Of a stretch of 64,000 bases of DNA, positions 1-8,182 are shown in pieces; position 1 is the stretch's first letter; each line of letters opens with the position of its first letter. The position numbers and the translations under genes were made by a program. Origin of the DNA: Ancrocorticia sp. (lineage in GTDB: Bacteria; Actinomycetota; Actinomycetes; Actinomycetales; Actinomycetaceae); contig JALCLX010000002.1 of NCBI GenBank assembly GCA_022648165.1, forward strand, positions 1 to 64,000, written 5' to 3'. The notes beneath the pieces are model-generated. The model was not told where the DNA came from and ran no database searches. It worked only from the letters and a program-made list of their open reading frames with translations.

Positions 1-83
1 TCACCGGCCCACCCCTCTTTTTGCGGCACCGCTAACTTCGTTTCATGGTGCCGCTAGCTTTCTGCCGCTCCGCTCCCTCCCAG

Positions 84-157
84 TACTTTTTCTAGTCGGG
101 GCGAGGGTTTCCCCAGGGTACGGTGCCACCTACATCTGTTTTAAGCTAGAAAAAGTA
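84..157. repeat. Inverted-end intergenic repeat, copy 1
   Basis: A 74-bp element is bounded by a perfect 12-bp inverted repeat: TACTTTTTCTAG at 84-95 and CTAGAAAAAGTA at 146-157. The right end is partly duplicated at 169-187 (AGCTAGAAAAAGTATCGTG twice). Bases 112-155 are identical to 292-335 in copy 2, exactly 180 bp away. There is no coding capacity. The shape resembles a REP/MITE-like element, but whether it is mobile or folds as RNA cannot be decided from one window. Confidence 0.75.
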
Positions 158-265
158 TCGTGAGCCTCAGCTAGAAAAAGTATCGTGGTTGGTGGCGTGA
201 AACACGTACTACCAGAATGGACGCACCGGCGACGACGTCGTCGCCATCGCCCCGCATCCCCCCCA

Positions 266-335
266 CTTTTTCTAGCTGGAGCGGACGAATGCCCAGGGTA
301 CGGTGCCACCTACATCTGTTTTAAGCTAGAAAAAG
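266..335. repeat. Inverted-end intergenic repeat, copy 2
   Basis: A 70-bp element has a perfect 12-bp inverted repeat at its ends: CTTTTTCTAGCT at 266-277 and AGCTAGAAAAAG at 324-335. The right 44 bp match copy 1 exactly, while the left arm and spacer differ. A degenerate extra right end (AGCTGGAAAAGCAC, 347-360) follows, just as copy 1 carries a duplicated right end. The ends are therefore conserved and the interior less so. Confidence 0.75.
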
Positions 336-393
336 CACTTGTTCGAAGCTGGAAAAGCACTCGGGAGACCGGCGCAAAATCATCGGTCCGCCG

Positions 394-429
394 CCCCCGC
401 TCTCCCAACAGGCTACCCCCGCTCTCCCA
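394..429. repeat. Short direct repeat in pyrimidine-rich tract
   Basis: The 14-mer CCCCCGCTCTCCCA occurs at 394-407 and again at 416-429, within a C/T-rich stretch that ends in a third partial copy near 440. It lies between repeat copy 2 and cydD. No function is evident. Confidence 0.5.
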
Positions 430-549
430 CCAAGCCCCCCATCCTCCCAACAAATTGTCCCGGCGGACCCGTATGATGAAGAAGGCCCTAGGATAAAAGA
501 CCTAGGCGCGCTTGTTCAAGGAAGATTGCGCTCCTTCAAGGAGGACAGT

Positions 550-2211
550 GTGAAGCCATTCGATCGCCGCCTTTTGGTCTACGCCCGCGACGCACGCACG
601 TATATCGTGCTACTTTCGCTTGCTGGTATCGCCTCGGCTGTCCTTGTTGTGGCGCAATCCTTGCTGATCGCCGGCGCGATCAGCCCGGTAATCGACGGCA
701 CGGCAGTATTCAGCGATGTGGCACATCTGATCGCGTGGCTCGTGGCTGTATTCGCCGCCCGCATGCTCATCACGTACTGGCAGGAGGCATATGGCCACCG
801 CGCCGCATTGCGCGTCATTGCTGACTTGCGGCAACGCGTGTTACAGCGCGCTGGCGACATGGGCGATCGTTGGCTGGCGAATGGCCACACCTCCCCTACA
901 GTCACGCTTGTAACAGATGGCATCGAAGATCTGGAGCCGTATTTCGTGAAATTCCTGCCGCAGCTGGTCCTCACGATGACGGTCACACCCCTCACTCTTT
1001 TCGTCATTCTGTGGCTCGATTGGCTCAGCGCGATCGCCATTATCGTGTGTATTCCGCTCATTCCAATCTTCATGATCCTGATCGGCAAAATGACGCAGTC
1101 GTATTCAGACGCTCGATTGGCATCGATGCAACGGCTCGGCGCACAACTTCTCGATCTGCTCGCGGGCCTCACAACGCTCAAGGCGCTCGGGCGCGAACAG
1201 GGGCCACGTGCACGCGTGAAACACTTGGGCGACGATTTCGCGGCGAAAACCATGCAAACCCTCTACGTTGCCTTCCTTTCCGGCGCCGTGTTGGAATTCT
1301 TGGCAACATTGTCAACTGCGCTGGTAGCGGTGGAAGTTGGACTTCGCATGGTCGCCGGCCATTTGGGGCTCTTCGCAGGCCTTTCCATCATCATGCTCAC
1401 GCCTGAGGTGTTCCGGCCGCTGCGGGAAGTGGGAACGCAGTTCCATGCTTCGGCAAACGGCGTTGCAGCTTCAACCCAGATCTTTGACCTCCTGGAGAAT
1501 GAAAAACCTGAAGCGCATGGGAATACACGTGCGCCTGATTTACGCAATAACCCAATCCGCATAAGTGATCTGAGCGTCCAGGCGCCCGGCCGCGCCACCA
1601 TAGCGCCGGCGCATTTGACGGCGCTCATCCCGCCTGGAGACGTCACAGTGCTGCGAGGAAAAAGCGGTTCAGGCAAATCCACCACTGTATCGGTTCTGCT
1701 GGGTATGGTCCATCCCAGCGCAGGTTCTGTCACGGTGGGTGAGATTCCGCTCAGCGACATCGCAATGGATTCGTGGTGGAAACAAATTACGTGGGTCCCG
1801 CAAAGGCCCGTGATCGTGCCGGGCACTATCGCCGACAACGTGGGCGCACCCATGGGACCAGAGCTCGCGGAAGCAGCCCGGCTCACTGGTTTCGACGACG
1901 TCGTCGCCTCGCTCGAGGACGGGTGGAATACGGCTATCGGGCAGGGCGGCGTTGGGCTATCCGTGGGCCAACGCCAACGGTTGGCACTGACACGCGCGAT
2001 CGTTGAGGCTCGGCCACTGGTTATTCTGGATGAACCTTCGGCGCATTTAGATGCGATGTCGGAACGCTACGTGTCGCAAACAGTCGCTGCGTTGAAAGAA
2101 CGCGGGCACACCGTGGTGGTCATCGCCCACCGAACCGCAATCTTGGAGGTTGCCGACCACGTTGTGGACGTCGTAGCGGAAGAAGGCGCAGAAGTGGAGG
2201 CAGCACGATGA
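550..2211 (+). CDS. cydD: CydD, ABC transporter subunit for cytochrome bd assembly
   Basis: This is an ABC exporter half-transporter of 553 residues. CydD pairs with CydC to export cysteine/glutathione-type thiols and is needed to assemble cytochrome bd oxidase (family knowledge). The N-terminal ~310 residues form the membrane domain with several hydrophobic spans. The ATPase follows, with Walker A GKSGSGKST near residue 370, signature LSVGQRQRLALTRA near 470, and Walker B VILDEPSA. An in-frame TTG at 526 would also open the frame, but AAGGAGGA at 538-545 lies at ideal spacing from GTG 550, so I chose that start. The stop overlaps cydC by ATGA. cydAB are not in the window and may lie upstream of position 1. 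Confidence 0.9.
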   Translation: MKPFDRRLLVYARDARTYIVLLSLAGIASAVLVVAQSLLIAGAISPVIDGTAVFSDVAHLIAWLVAVFAARMLITYWQEAYGHRAALRVIADLRQRVLQRAGDMGDRWLANGHTSPTVTLVTDGIEDLEPYFVKFLPQLVLTMTVTPLTLFVILWLDWLSAIAIIVCIPLIPIFMILIGKMTQSYSDARLASMQRLGAQLLDLLAGLTTLKALGREQGPRARVKHLGDDFAAKTMQTLYVAFLSGAVLEFLATLSTALVAVEVGLRMVAGHLGLFAGLSIIMLTPEVFRPLREVGTQFHASANGVAASTQIFDLLENEKPEAHGNTRAPDLRNNPIRISDLSVQAPGRATIAPAHLTALIPPGDVTVLRGKSGSGKSTTVSVLLGMVHPSAGSVTVGEIPLSDIAMDSWWKQITWVPQRPVIVPGTIADNVGAPMGPELAEAARLTGFDDVVASLEDGWNTAIGQGGVGLSVGQRQRLALTRAIVEARPLVILDEPSAHLDAMSERYVSQTVAALKERGHTVVVIAHRTAILEVADHVVDVVAEEGAEVEAAR

Positions 2212-3983
2212 GGCGCAGCGAATGGCGAGCAGTTCGGCGTGCGATCCGCCTACTCAAACTGGATAGACGAAACTTCATGTGGGCTGTGCTGGCCGGCTCC
2301 GCCGCACTGGGCTCCTCGGTAGGGCTGGCGGCAGTTTCTGCGTGGCTGATTGCGCGCGCCTCCCAGATGCCGCCGGTGCTCGATCTTGCGGTGGCCACTA
2401 CCTCAGTCCGCGCGCTTGGGATCGGCAAAGCGGTGTTCCGCTATTTCAACAGGATCGCGTCGCATCACGTCGCACTCTACGGAATGTCGACACTGCGGAC
2501 ATCGGTCTACGACGCACTCGCGGATTCTCCCACCGACGTCGTCACGTCAATCAGACGCGGAGACCTCTTGGCCCGCACCGGGCAGGATATCGATTCTGTG
2601 GGGGATCTGGTCGTTCGCTCTCTGCAACCGGCAGCCGTGGCCGTGGTTGTCTCCGTGCTCTCTGTGGGTATCGTGGGAGCCCTCTCCCCCAGGATCGGGA
2701 TCGTTTTGCTGGTCTGCCTGCTCATCTCTGGCGTGGTGGGACCGTGGATTTCTATGCGCGCAGCGCGCGCGGCCGAGCAGGCGCAGATCCGCGACCGCGC
2801 AGATCTTTCGGCCAACGCCCTCGCTTTATTGGAGTCCGCTGATGAGCTCAGGGTCTCCGGCCGGCTATCACACATGGAGGCAGTACTGGCCGCCAACGAA
2901 CGCCGCATATTCCGCAACCGTGACGCTGCTGCGCGTCCCTCTGGTCTTGCCGCGGCGATTGATCTGTTCGCGATGGCTGCGTCAGTGGTGCTCGCCATCG
3001 TCATCGGGTCCCACGAGGTGGCTGCGGGCACGCTAAACGGTGTGGAACTTGCAGTGGTTGTGCTCACACCACTCGCCGCATTCGAGGCGACGCAGGTGCT
3101 TGCCATGGCCGCCGTGCAACTCGTTCGCTCTGCCGGCGCGGCGCAGCGGATCTTGGCGCTCATTGACAAGGCCCAGGCGCCATTGCACGTGCCGCCCGCT
3201 CCGGCGGACACCGCGGGAACAGGGCTTCAAGTCAGCGACCTCGTGATCGGCTGGCCAGATGGACCCGACGTTGCCGGCCCCCTTACGATCGACATCCAGC
3301 GGGGGCAGACACTCGCTATTGTCGGACCGTCCGGAATCGGCAAATCGACGCTGCTCTACACGCTCGCGGGCATGCTCCACCCGCATTCCGGATCGGTGCG
3401 CCTGGACGGAAAAGAGATCTCCTACCTCTCGCGCGAAGAGGTCTCCAAAACACTCACGCTCACTGCTGAGGACGCACATATCTTCGCTACTACCGTATTG
3501 GAAAACATTCGCGTAGCTCGCGGTGATGTCAGCGAGAGCGAAGCTACGGCCCTGCTGCACCGCGTAGGATTAGGGCAATGGCTGGCGGGCCTGCCGCAGG
3601 GTGTCAACACGATGTTGGGTACGGATGCAACCACCATCTCCGGCGGCGAACGCCGGCGGTTGTTGCTGGCACGTGCACTCGCATCTCCTGCACAATTCCT
3701 GCTGCTCGACGAACCAGGCGAACACCTCGACGCCGAAACCGCAGACCGCCTTGTTCGCGATCTTCTGCGAGCCGGCCACGATCAGACCACCGGGGAACGG
3801 CATCGCACGGTAATCTTGGTGACGCATCGGCTCACTCCTTTGGATGCTGCGGATCGCGTAGTCGTCCTCTCACCCAGTGGCAGCGGTACCCGTATCACGG
3901 CAGCCGGAACACACGAAGACCTCGTCAGCACGCTACCGGAGTACCGTTGGTCCGTGGGACGCGAATCGAATGAGGGGGAATGA
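2208..3983 (+). CDS. cydC: CydC, ABC transporter subunit for cytochrome bd assembly
   Basis: The partner half-transporter of CydD, 591 residues, starts in the ATGA overlap with cydD, which implies coupled translation and heterodimer assembly in the cytoplasmic membrane. It has an N-terminal six-helix membrane domain and a C-terminal ATPase with Walker A GPSGIGKST near residue 370, signature ISGGERRRLLLARA near 477, Walker B LLLDEPGEHLDAET, and the H-loop VTHRLTPLD. All core ATPase motifs look intact in both subunits. The next gene, a redox-type sensor kinase, begins only 6 bp after the stop, so the three genes are probably one transcript. Confidence 0.9.
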   Translation: MRRSEWRAVRRAIRLLKLDRRNFMWAVLAGSAALGSSVGLAAVSAWLIARASQMPPVLDLAVATTSVRALGIGKAVFRYFNRIASHHVALYGMSTLRTSVYDALADSPTDVVTSIRRGDLLARTGQDIDSVGDLVVRSLQPAAVAVVVSVLSVGIVGALSPRIGIVLLVCLLISGVVGPWISMRAARAAEQAQIRDRADLSANALALLESADELRVSGRLSHMEAVLAANERRIFRNRDAAARPSGLAAAIDLFAMAASVVLAIVIGSHEVAAGTLNGVELAVVVLTPLAAFEATQVLAMAAVQLVRSAGAAQRILALIDKAQAPLHVPPAPADTAGTGLQVSDLVIGWPDGPDVAGPLTIDIQRGQTLAIVGPSGIGKSTLLYTLAGMLHPHSGSVRLDGKEISYLSREEVSKTLTLTAEDAHIFATTVLENIRVARGDVSESEATALLHRVGLGQWLAGLPQGVNTMLGTDATTISGGERRRLLLARALASPAQFLLLDEPGEHLDAETADRLVRDLLRAGHDQTTGERHRTVILVTHRLTPLDAADRVVVLSPSGSGTRITAAGTHEDLVSTLPEYRWSVGRESNEGE

Positions 3984-3989
3984 TCCTAG

Positions 3990-5642
3990 ATGGCTGACCA
4001 ATCAGAACAGCCTGATGTCACTTCTATCATTTCGCATGCACTGAGCCTGACCACGCGCCTCGATAGGGCGTCTGTGCTCCAGGCGTTCGTCGAATCCGCT
4101 ATCACGCTGACCGGCGCCACGTACGGCGCTCTTTCGGTCCTCGATTCGCGCGGCGAAACGCTGGAATTCGTGTATTCGGGAATCCCGAAGAATCTGGCGA
4201 ACCATATCGGTATGCCGCCCAAAGGCCACGGCGTCTTTGCTGATATACCGAACGATTCCTTCCTGATTGTGAACGATCTGGACAACTACCCGCATCGTTT
4301 CCCTTGGCCCGAATACCACCCCCACATGCACAATTTTCTGGGAGTGCCTGTTCGGCTCTACGGAAGAATCTTCGGACGCCTTTACCTGGCGGAAAAGGAC
4401 GGCGGGTTCACGGATGCGGACGGACGCTCCATGGAGCTGCTGGCGCAGGCTGCAGCAATTGCTGTGGAGAACGCCCGGATTTATGCGGAATCCACGCATC
4501 GTGCGCAGTGGATCGCAGCGTCACGTGCTATCACGACCGCACTGTTGGAAGGCAGCGACGAGGAGGACGCGCTCCAGCTGATCGCCAAAGAGATGCGGAT
4601 CGTCGCTCACGCCGACATCGCACTTATCATCCTGCCTTCTGTGGGAGACACGTGGGCATGCGAATTCGCTTGCGGCGACGGCGCAGAATCCATGATCGGC
4701 GTGCAGTTCCCACCCGAGGGCCGCGCACAAACAGTAATCCGCGAAGGAACCGGATTGATCGTGGATTCTATGACGCGCCAACATCGCGTGCTTGTCCCCG
4801 AACTCACCAAATATGGTGCCGCGCTGTACGCTCCAATGATGGCCAAAGGCACGCCGCAAGGCGTGATCCTGCTGCTGCGTAATGACGGCGAACCGGAGTT
4901 CGATCTGGCGGATCTTTCCATGGCCGAATCAGTGGCCCGCCAGGCAGCGCTGGCATTGGAATTTGCGAATGCCCGCTTGTCCAAGGCACAGGCGGATCAG
5001 CTCGAAGACCGTGCCCAGATTTCGCGCGACCTACATGACCTGGCAATTCAGCAGCTGTTCGCCTCCGGGATGGAGCTGACAGCTGTACGCGACGACCTTG
5101 CCGAAGAACCCGCCGTGCCGCACTCCGTCATCGAGAAAATGGACAACGCCATCAAATCGATCGACGAATCTGTTACCCAGATCCGGCAGATCATCTATTC
5201 GCTGCGCGACCCTTCTGCCACAATTCCTCTGGTCAACCGCTTGCGCCACGAGGCCTCCATGGCGCAGACGTCACTCGGATTCAGCCCATCGCTAGAAATC
5301 CGCCACCGCGGTGAATTGATAGAAAGCGGAACTCACACGGAGATCGACGACGAACTGGGGTCCGATATTGCCGACGACGTCGTCGCCGTAGTACGCGAGT
5401 GCCTTTCAAACGTGGCCCGCCACGCAGAAGCGAGCTCGGTTTCCGTGGAGGTCCAGGTAGAAAACCGGAGAGTCATCGTCACCGTTGAGGACAACGGCCA
5501 TGGCGTAAGCCCCGAACTTTCGCGGCGCTCCGGCCTTTCAAACCTCGCGGCGCGCGCACGCCGCCATCATGGCACGTTTGCGATCCGCCCCGGTGCCAAC
5601 GAAGTGGGCACCAAGGTGGAGTGGATGGCGCTAGTGGAGTAA
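3990..5642 (+). CDS. GAF-GAF sensor histidine kinase, DevS/DosS-like
   Basis: A cytoplasmic sensor kinase of 550 residues. Two GAF domains (about 20-165 and 185-335) are followed by a HisKA_3 dimerisation domain with RDLHDLAIQQLF (phospho-acceptor His349) and an HATPase domain with VRECLSNVARHAEA and DNGHGV. In the first GAF, the stretch EYHPHMHNFLGVPVR aligns with the DevS/DosS haem pocket: His110 and Tyr132 are 22 residues apart, as are DevS His149 and Tyr171. That suggests a haem sensor of O2, NO, CO or redox state. It lies 6 bp after cydC, which fits a respiratory-stress role. The likely partner regulator is not adjacent; the candidate is at 15252-15884. Confidence 0.85.
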   Translation: MADQSEQPDVTSIISHALSLTTRLDRASVLQAFVESAITLTGATYGALSVLDSRGETLEFVYSGIPKNLANHIGMPPKGHGVFADIPNDSFLIVNDLDNYPHRFPWPEYHPHMHNFLGVPVRLYGRIFGRLYLAEKDGGFTDADGRSMELLAQAAAIAVENARIYAESTHRAQWIAASRAITTALLEGSDEEDALQLIAKEMRIVAHADIALIILPSVGDTWACEFACGDGAESMIGVQFPPEGRAQTVIREGTGLIVDSMTRQHRVLVPELTKYGAALYAPMMAKGTPQGVILLLRNDGEPEFDLADLSMAESVARQAALALEFANARLSKAQADQLEDRAQISRDLHDLAIQQLFASGMELTAVRDDLAEEPAVPHSVIEKMDNAIKSIDESVTQIRQIIYSLRDPSATIPLVNRLRHEASMAQTSLGFSPSLEIRHRGELIESGTHTEIDDELGSDIADDVVAVVRECLSNVARHAEASSVSVEVQVENRRVIVTVEDNGHGVSPELSRRSGLSNLAARARRHHGTFAIRPGANEVGTKVEWMALVE

Positions 5643-5693
5643 GTGGATGGCACTCGGTGGAGTGAGAGGCGGCGAACCATGGGCTTGTGAGGC

Positions 5694-7004
5694 TCAACGC
5701 TCCGCAACGCCAGTCCACGCAGCTCGCAAGTCGTCCACAGTTTCAGTCCACGCAAGCGGCCCCCATGGTGCCGCATAGGTTCCATCGCTTCGAGGCGTGA
5801 GGCCGATAGCCGACGTATCGGCGTCTGTCACAATGCCCGCATGCCGGAATTCCTGGTAAAGCCTGCGCGCGTAGCGCCACAGATTCGGATAATCCACCAC
5901 GGCCGCGTCTCCGAAGGGGAAAAAGGACCGGTAGCCCATGTCGAAAGTGATAAGTACCCCGAAAAGGTACGCATCGGGCTCGCAGATCGTGTTCCCACTT
6001 AGATACTCCCGGGTTTCCAGCAGCGCATCAAACCATCCGAGCCGCGCGTAAAAAACTCGGCGCAATGCCTCCTTCGCAGCCGCTTGTTCTTCTGTCGCGA
6101 TGGCGAACAGGGTGTCAATCAGATCGTGCTCAATCGCCGAAATCATCCAGCGCGCATCCGGATCGGACGCCTTATCGCCGTGCCACATCTGACCTGCACA
6201 CTCACGCCAAGTGGATTTGCGCTGCGCTCCCCCACCGTTCAAAGAAACGCCTGTACCGGCTACGATAGTGCTAACATCCGATGGCGATAAATCCACTGTG
6301 ACGGGCCAATGGTGCAACCGTGCCCCGATCACAGCAGGCCAGGAACGAGGATCAAGCGGAGAATAGCGCAGAACAGCCGTTCCGGCAGCAGCTGTATGCG
6401 CGTGCGGTGAAGAATTGGTAGTTGCCATCACAGCCTCACTGTGTGTTTCGCTGGTGTTTGAGTCTGTTTTCCAGGTGTTTGAGTCTGTTTTCCAGGCAAT
6501 TGAGCGGCTAAAGGCGAAAAGGCGCTGCCCTGAATCGATGACCATCGTCTCCCAATCGATACGTCTGTGGAATCCGAAGCGGTAGTACAGCTGGTGCGCA
6601 TGCGTCATATGCGGGCTGGAATGCAGCTCGATTTCTTCATATCCGTAGGCTTCAGCCAACGCAATGCAGTGCTTCACAAGTGCGGCACCAAAGCCATGGC
6701 CGCGTCCCGCTGGCGCTACGCCCAACACGTTGAACGTGAAGCGCACCCCTGGCCATTCTTCGGGCTTCGGCGTGGTAACCGCTGCGTAGATCGTGCCTGA
6801 CGCGCTGGCTATCACCCAGATATCTGACGTTTCCGCCCATTGCTCAATTGCTGTCAAGCGTTTTTGGTAGTTTTCGGTGATCCAGCAGCCGTGGGTAAAG
6901 GCGCTGACGAGCACATCCCCCACCGCGCCGTACTCCTCGGGCTGGGCCCGGCGTAGAAGATAGCCCTCACCCACAGGATACGCGTTGCGCAATTCCGCTC
7001 TCAT
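5694..7004 (-). CDS. GNAT acetyltransferase fused to GST-like C-terminal domain
   Basis: A 436-residue protein with two unlike parts. Residues ~10-165 form a GNAT N-acetyltransferase domain, with the acetyl-CoA loop GVAPAGRGHGFGAALV. Residues ~290-430 resemble the alpha-helical C-terminal domain of glutathionyl-hydroquinone reductases (ISAIEHDLIDTLF ... YPNLWRYARRLYQ), related to the same part of the upstream gene, but the thioredoxin-like Cys domain is absent. A linker carries WKTDSNT twice, encoded by two identical 21-nt units (6454-6474, 6475-6495). I chose ATG 7004 because it overlaps the upstream stop as ATGA; the frame itself is open further upstream. It is the last gene of the oligopeptide-transporter operon. 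Substrate unknown. Confidence 0.75.
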   Translation of the reverse strand: MRAELRNAYPVGEGYLLRRAQPEEYGAVGDVLVSAFTHGCWITENYQKRLTAIEQWAETSDIWVIASASGTIYAAVTTPKPEEWPGVRFTFNVLGVAPAGRGHGFGAALVKHCIALAEAYGYEEIELHSSPHMTHAHQLYYRFGFHRRIDWETMVIDSGQRLFAFSRSIAWKTDSNTWKTDSNTSETHSEAVMATTNSSPHAHTAAAGTAVLRYSPLDPRSWPAVIGARLHHWPVTVDLSPSDVSTIVAGTGVSLNGGGAQRKSTWRECAGQMWHGDKASDPDARWMISAIEHDLIDTLFAIATEEQAAAKEALRRVFYARLGWFDALLETREYLSGNTICEPDAYLFGVLITFDMGYRSFFPFGDAAVVDYPNLWRYARRLYQEFRHAGIVTDADTSAIGLTPRSDGTYAAPWGPLAWTETVDDLRAAWTGVAER

Positions 7005-8158
7005 TGTGCCCATGTCCACAGCTCGTAGGATCCGCCGCCACCAGGACCGGAATAGAGAGGCGAACCTGTCAGCGATTCGCGCCCGGATGGTTCGAGCCAC
7101 CGTTCGTACTGCTCACGGCGCGTGGTGAACTCCGGCACGCCAAAGGGGCTCTCTTTGTCGCGGGCAAAACCGTGCGAATATTCGCCGTCGGCACCCGGAA
7201 CATACCCGAGCTCATAGAGCTCAGCATCGTCAATAAAACCGGGTGTCTGGAACAGGTCACGTGCATACGCCCACAGGTTCGGGAAATCCCAAATATGCAG
7301 GACGCTCTCCGTTCCCAACTTTTTCACAATTCCCGGCCGATAGCCGTTCTCGAAGGATTCGAGAGTCTGGAACAACCGCACGTCGCTATCTGTCAGATGC
7401 GGGCCGAAAAGGTAGCGCCGGGAGGCCAGCCGGAAGTCGTAATCGGCCAGGCGAGCAGCAAATACACCGTATGCGGCCTTCGCGGCGCCGTCGCTCGTGG
7501 CAAAAATTACCTTGTAGGTGCCGTTGTTGACGTCGTCGAACAGCTGCTGGTTCAACAGGTCAATCTCCTGGCGCCACTGTTGTGGATACAAATCGGGCGC
7601 GCCGGCCTTGTGGAATGGCTTCCATGCGGTCTCCAGGTCGATGGAGAGGATGTGATAGTTGTTCGTCACTACTGTGCCGGTCTGCACGTCAATCACAGTT
7701 GGCGATGTGCCACGCCCCGTGAAATTGGGATTAGTGCGGCGGTAGAAATCATTCAAGCGATCCACGCCGAAGATCTCTCCCACGCTCCCGGGAGTGACGG
7801 TTAGTTTCCAACCATCGGCGTCGCGCCCATACGTCACCTCGGGGACAAAGACGTCCTGTAAACCGAGAAGGCGCAAGACGATTCGCTGGCGGCGGTTCCA
7901 GCCGCAGCCAAGCGCTCCAAGGATGTGATAGCGCCCAGCTTCGACAGGCGCCTGGCCTGGGCCATCACCGAATCGCTTCGTGAAAGCGTTGCGCTGGCGG
8001 CGAAAGGCGCCATCGGCAGTCTGCTCGACGCTCGTTTCTTCGAATGCTTTGCCATTTGTATGGGTGCGCTGGGGCGGAACGGCACACGAATTCGCCGCTT
8101 CGTTCGGCTTGAGGCCGAGATCGGGAAGTGCTGGATGGGAGGGAGATTGTGTAGTCAT
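7001..8158 (-). CDS. Glutathionyl-hydroquinone reductase-like protein (GST omega/Xi type)
   Basis: 385 residues, similar in layout to the YqjG/ECM4 family, which reduce glutathionyl- or related thiol-conjugated hydroquinones. A thioredoxin-like N-terminal part contains GALGCGWNRRQR with Cys85 at the catalytic position; the family usually has Cys-Pro-Trp-Ala, and here Cys-Gly-Trp-Asn. The helical C-terminal domain shows YLFGPHLTDSDVRLFQTL and FPNLWAYARDLFQ. Actinobacteria generally use mycothiol rather than glutathione, so the thiol partner is uncertain. It sits 24 bp after the amidohydrolase and is ATGA-coupled to the GNAT-GST fusion. Confidence 0.8.
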   Translation of the reverse strand: MTTQSPSHPALPDLGLKPNEAANSCAVPPQRTHTNGKAFEETSVEQTADGAFRRQRNAFTKRFGDGPGQAPVEAGRYHILGALGCGWNRRQRIVLRLLGLQDVFVPEVTYGRDADGWKLTVTPGSVGEIFGVDRLNDFYRRTNPNFTGRGTSPTVIDVQTGTVVTNNYHILSIDLETAWKPFHKAGAPDLYPQQWRQEIDLLNQQLFDDVNNGTYKVIFATSDGAAKAAYGVFAARLADYDFRLASRRYLFGPHLTDSDVRLFQTLESFENGYRPGIVKKLGTESVLHIWDFPNLWAYARDLFQTPGFIDDAELYELGYVPGADGEYSHGFARDKESPFGVPEFTTRREQYERWLEPSGRESLTGSPLYSGPGGGGSYELWTWAQ

Positions 8159-8182
8159 AATGCTTCTTTCTTAGAGGTGTGT

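Larger units (their letters stand above)
1..549. other. Non-coding region upstream of cydD with repeats
   Basis: I find no convincing gene here. A short open frame at 185-496 is Arg/Pro-rich, lacks a ribosome-binding site and lies across repeats, so I read it as chance. The region holds two copies of an inverted-end repeat (84-157 and 266-335), a pyrimidine-rich stretch with a 14-bp direct repeat (394-407 and 416-429), and two CCTAGG palindromes close to 490-505. The cydD ribosome-binding site lies at its right end. The cydD promoter must be in this stretch or further upstream, but I cannot point to clear -35/-10 boxes. Confidence 0.6.

Noticed and set aside
84-335. Paired inverted repeats considered as an insertion sequence
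   Set aside because: Less than 80 bp long and no transposase, so at most a non-autonomous element.
185-496. Open frame of 103 codons ahead of cydD
   Set aside because: It runs across the repeat copies, is Arg/Pro-rich and has no ribosome-binding site.
579-1253. Long minus-strand open frame inside cydD
   Set aside because: It is a shadow of the coding strand with no ribosome-binding site or recognisable domain.
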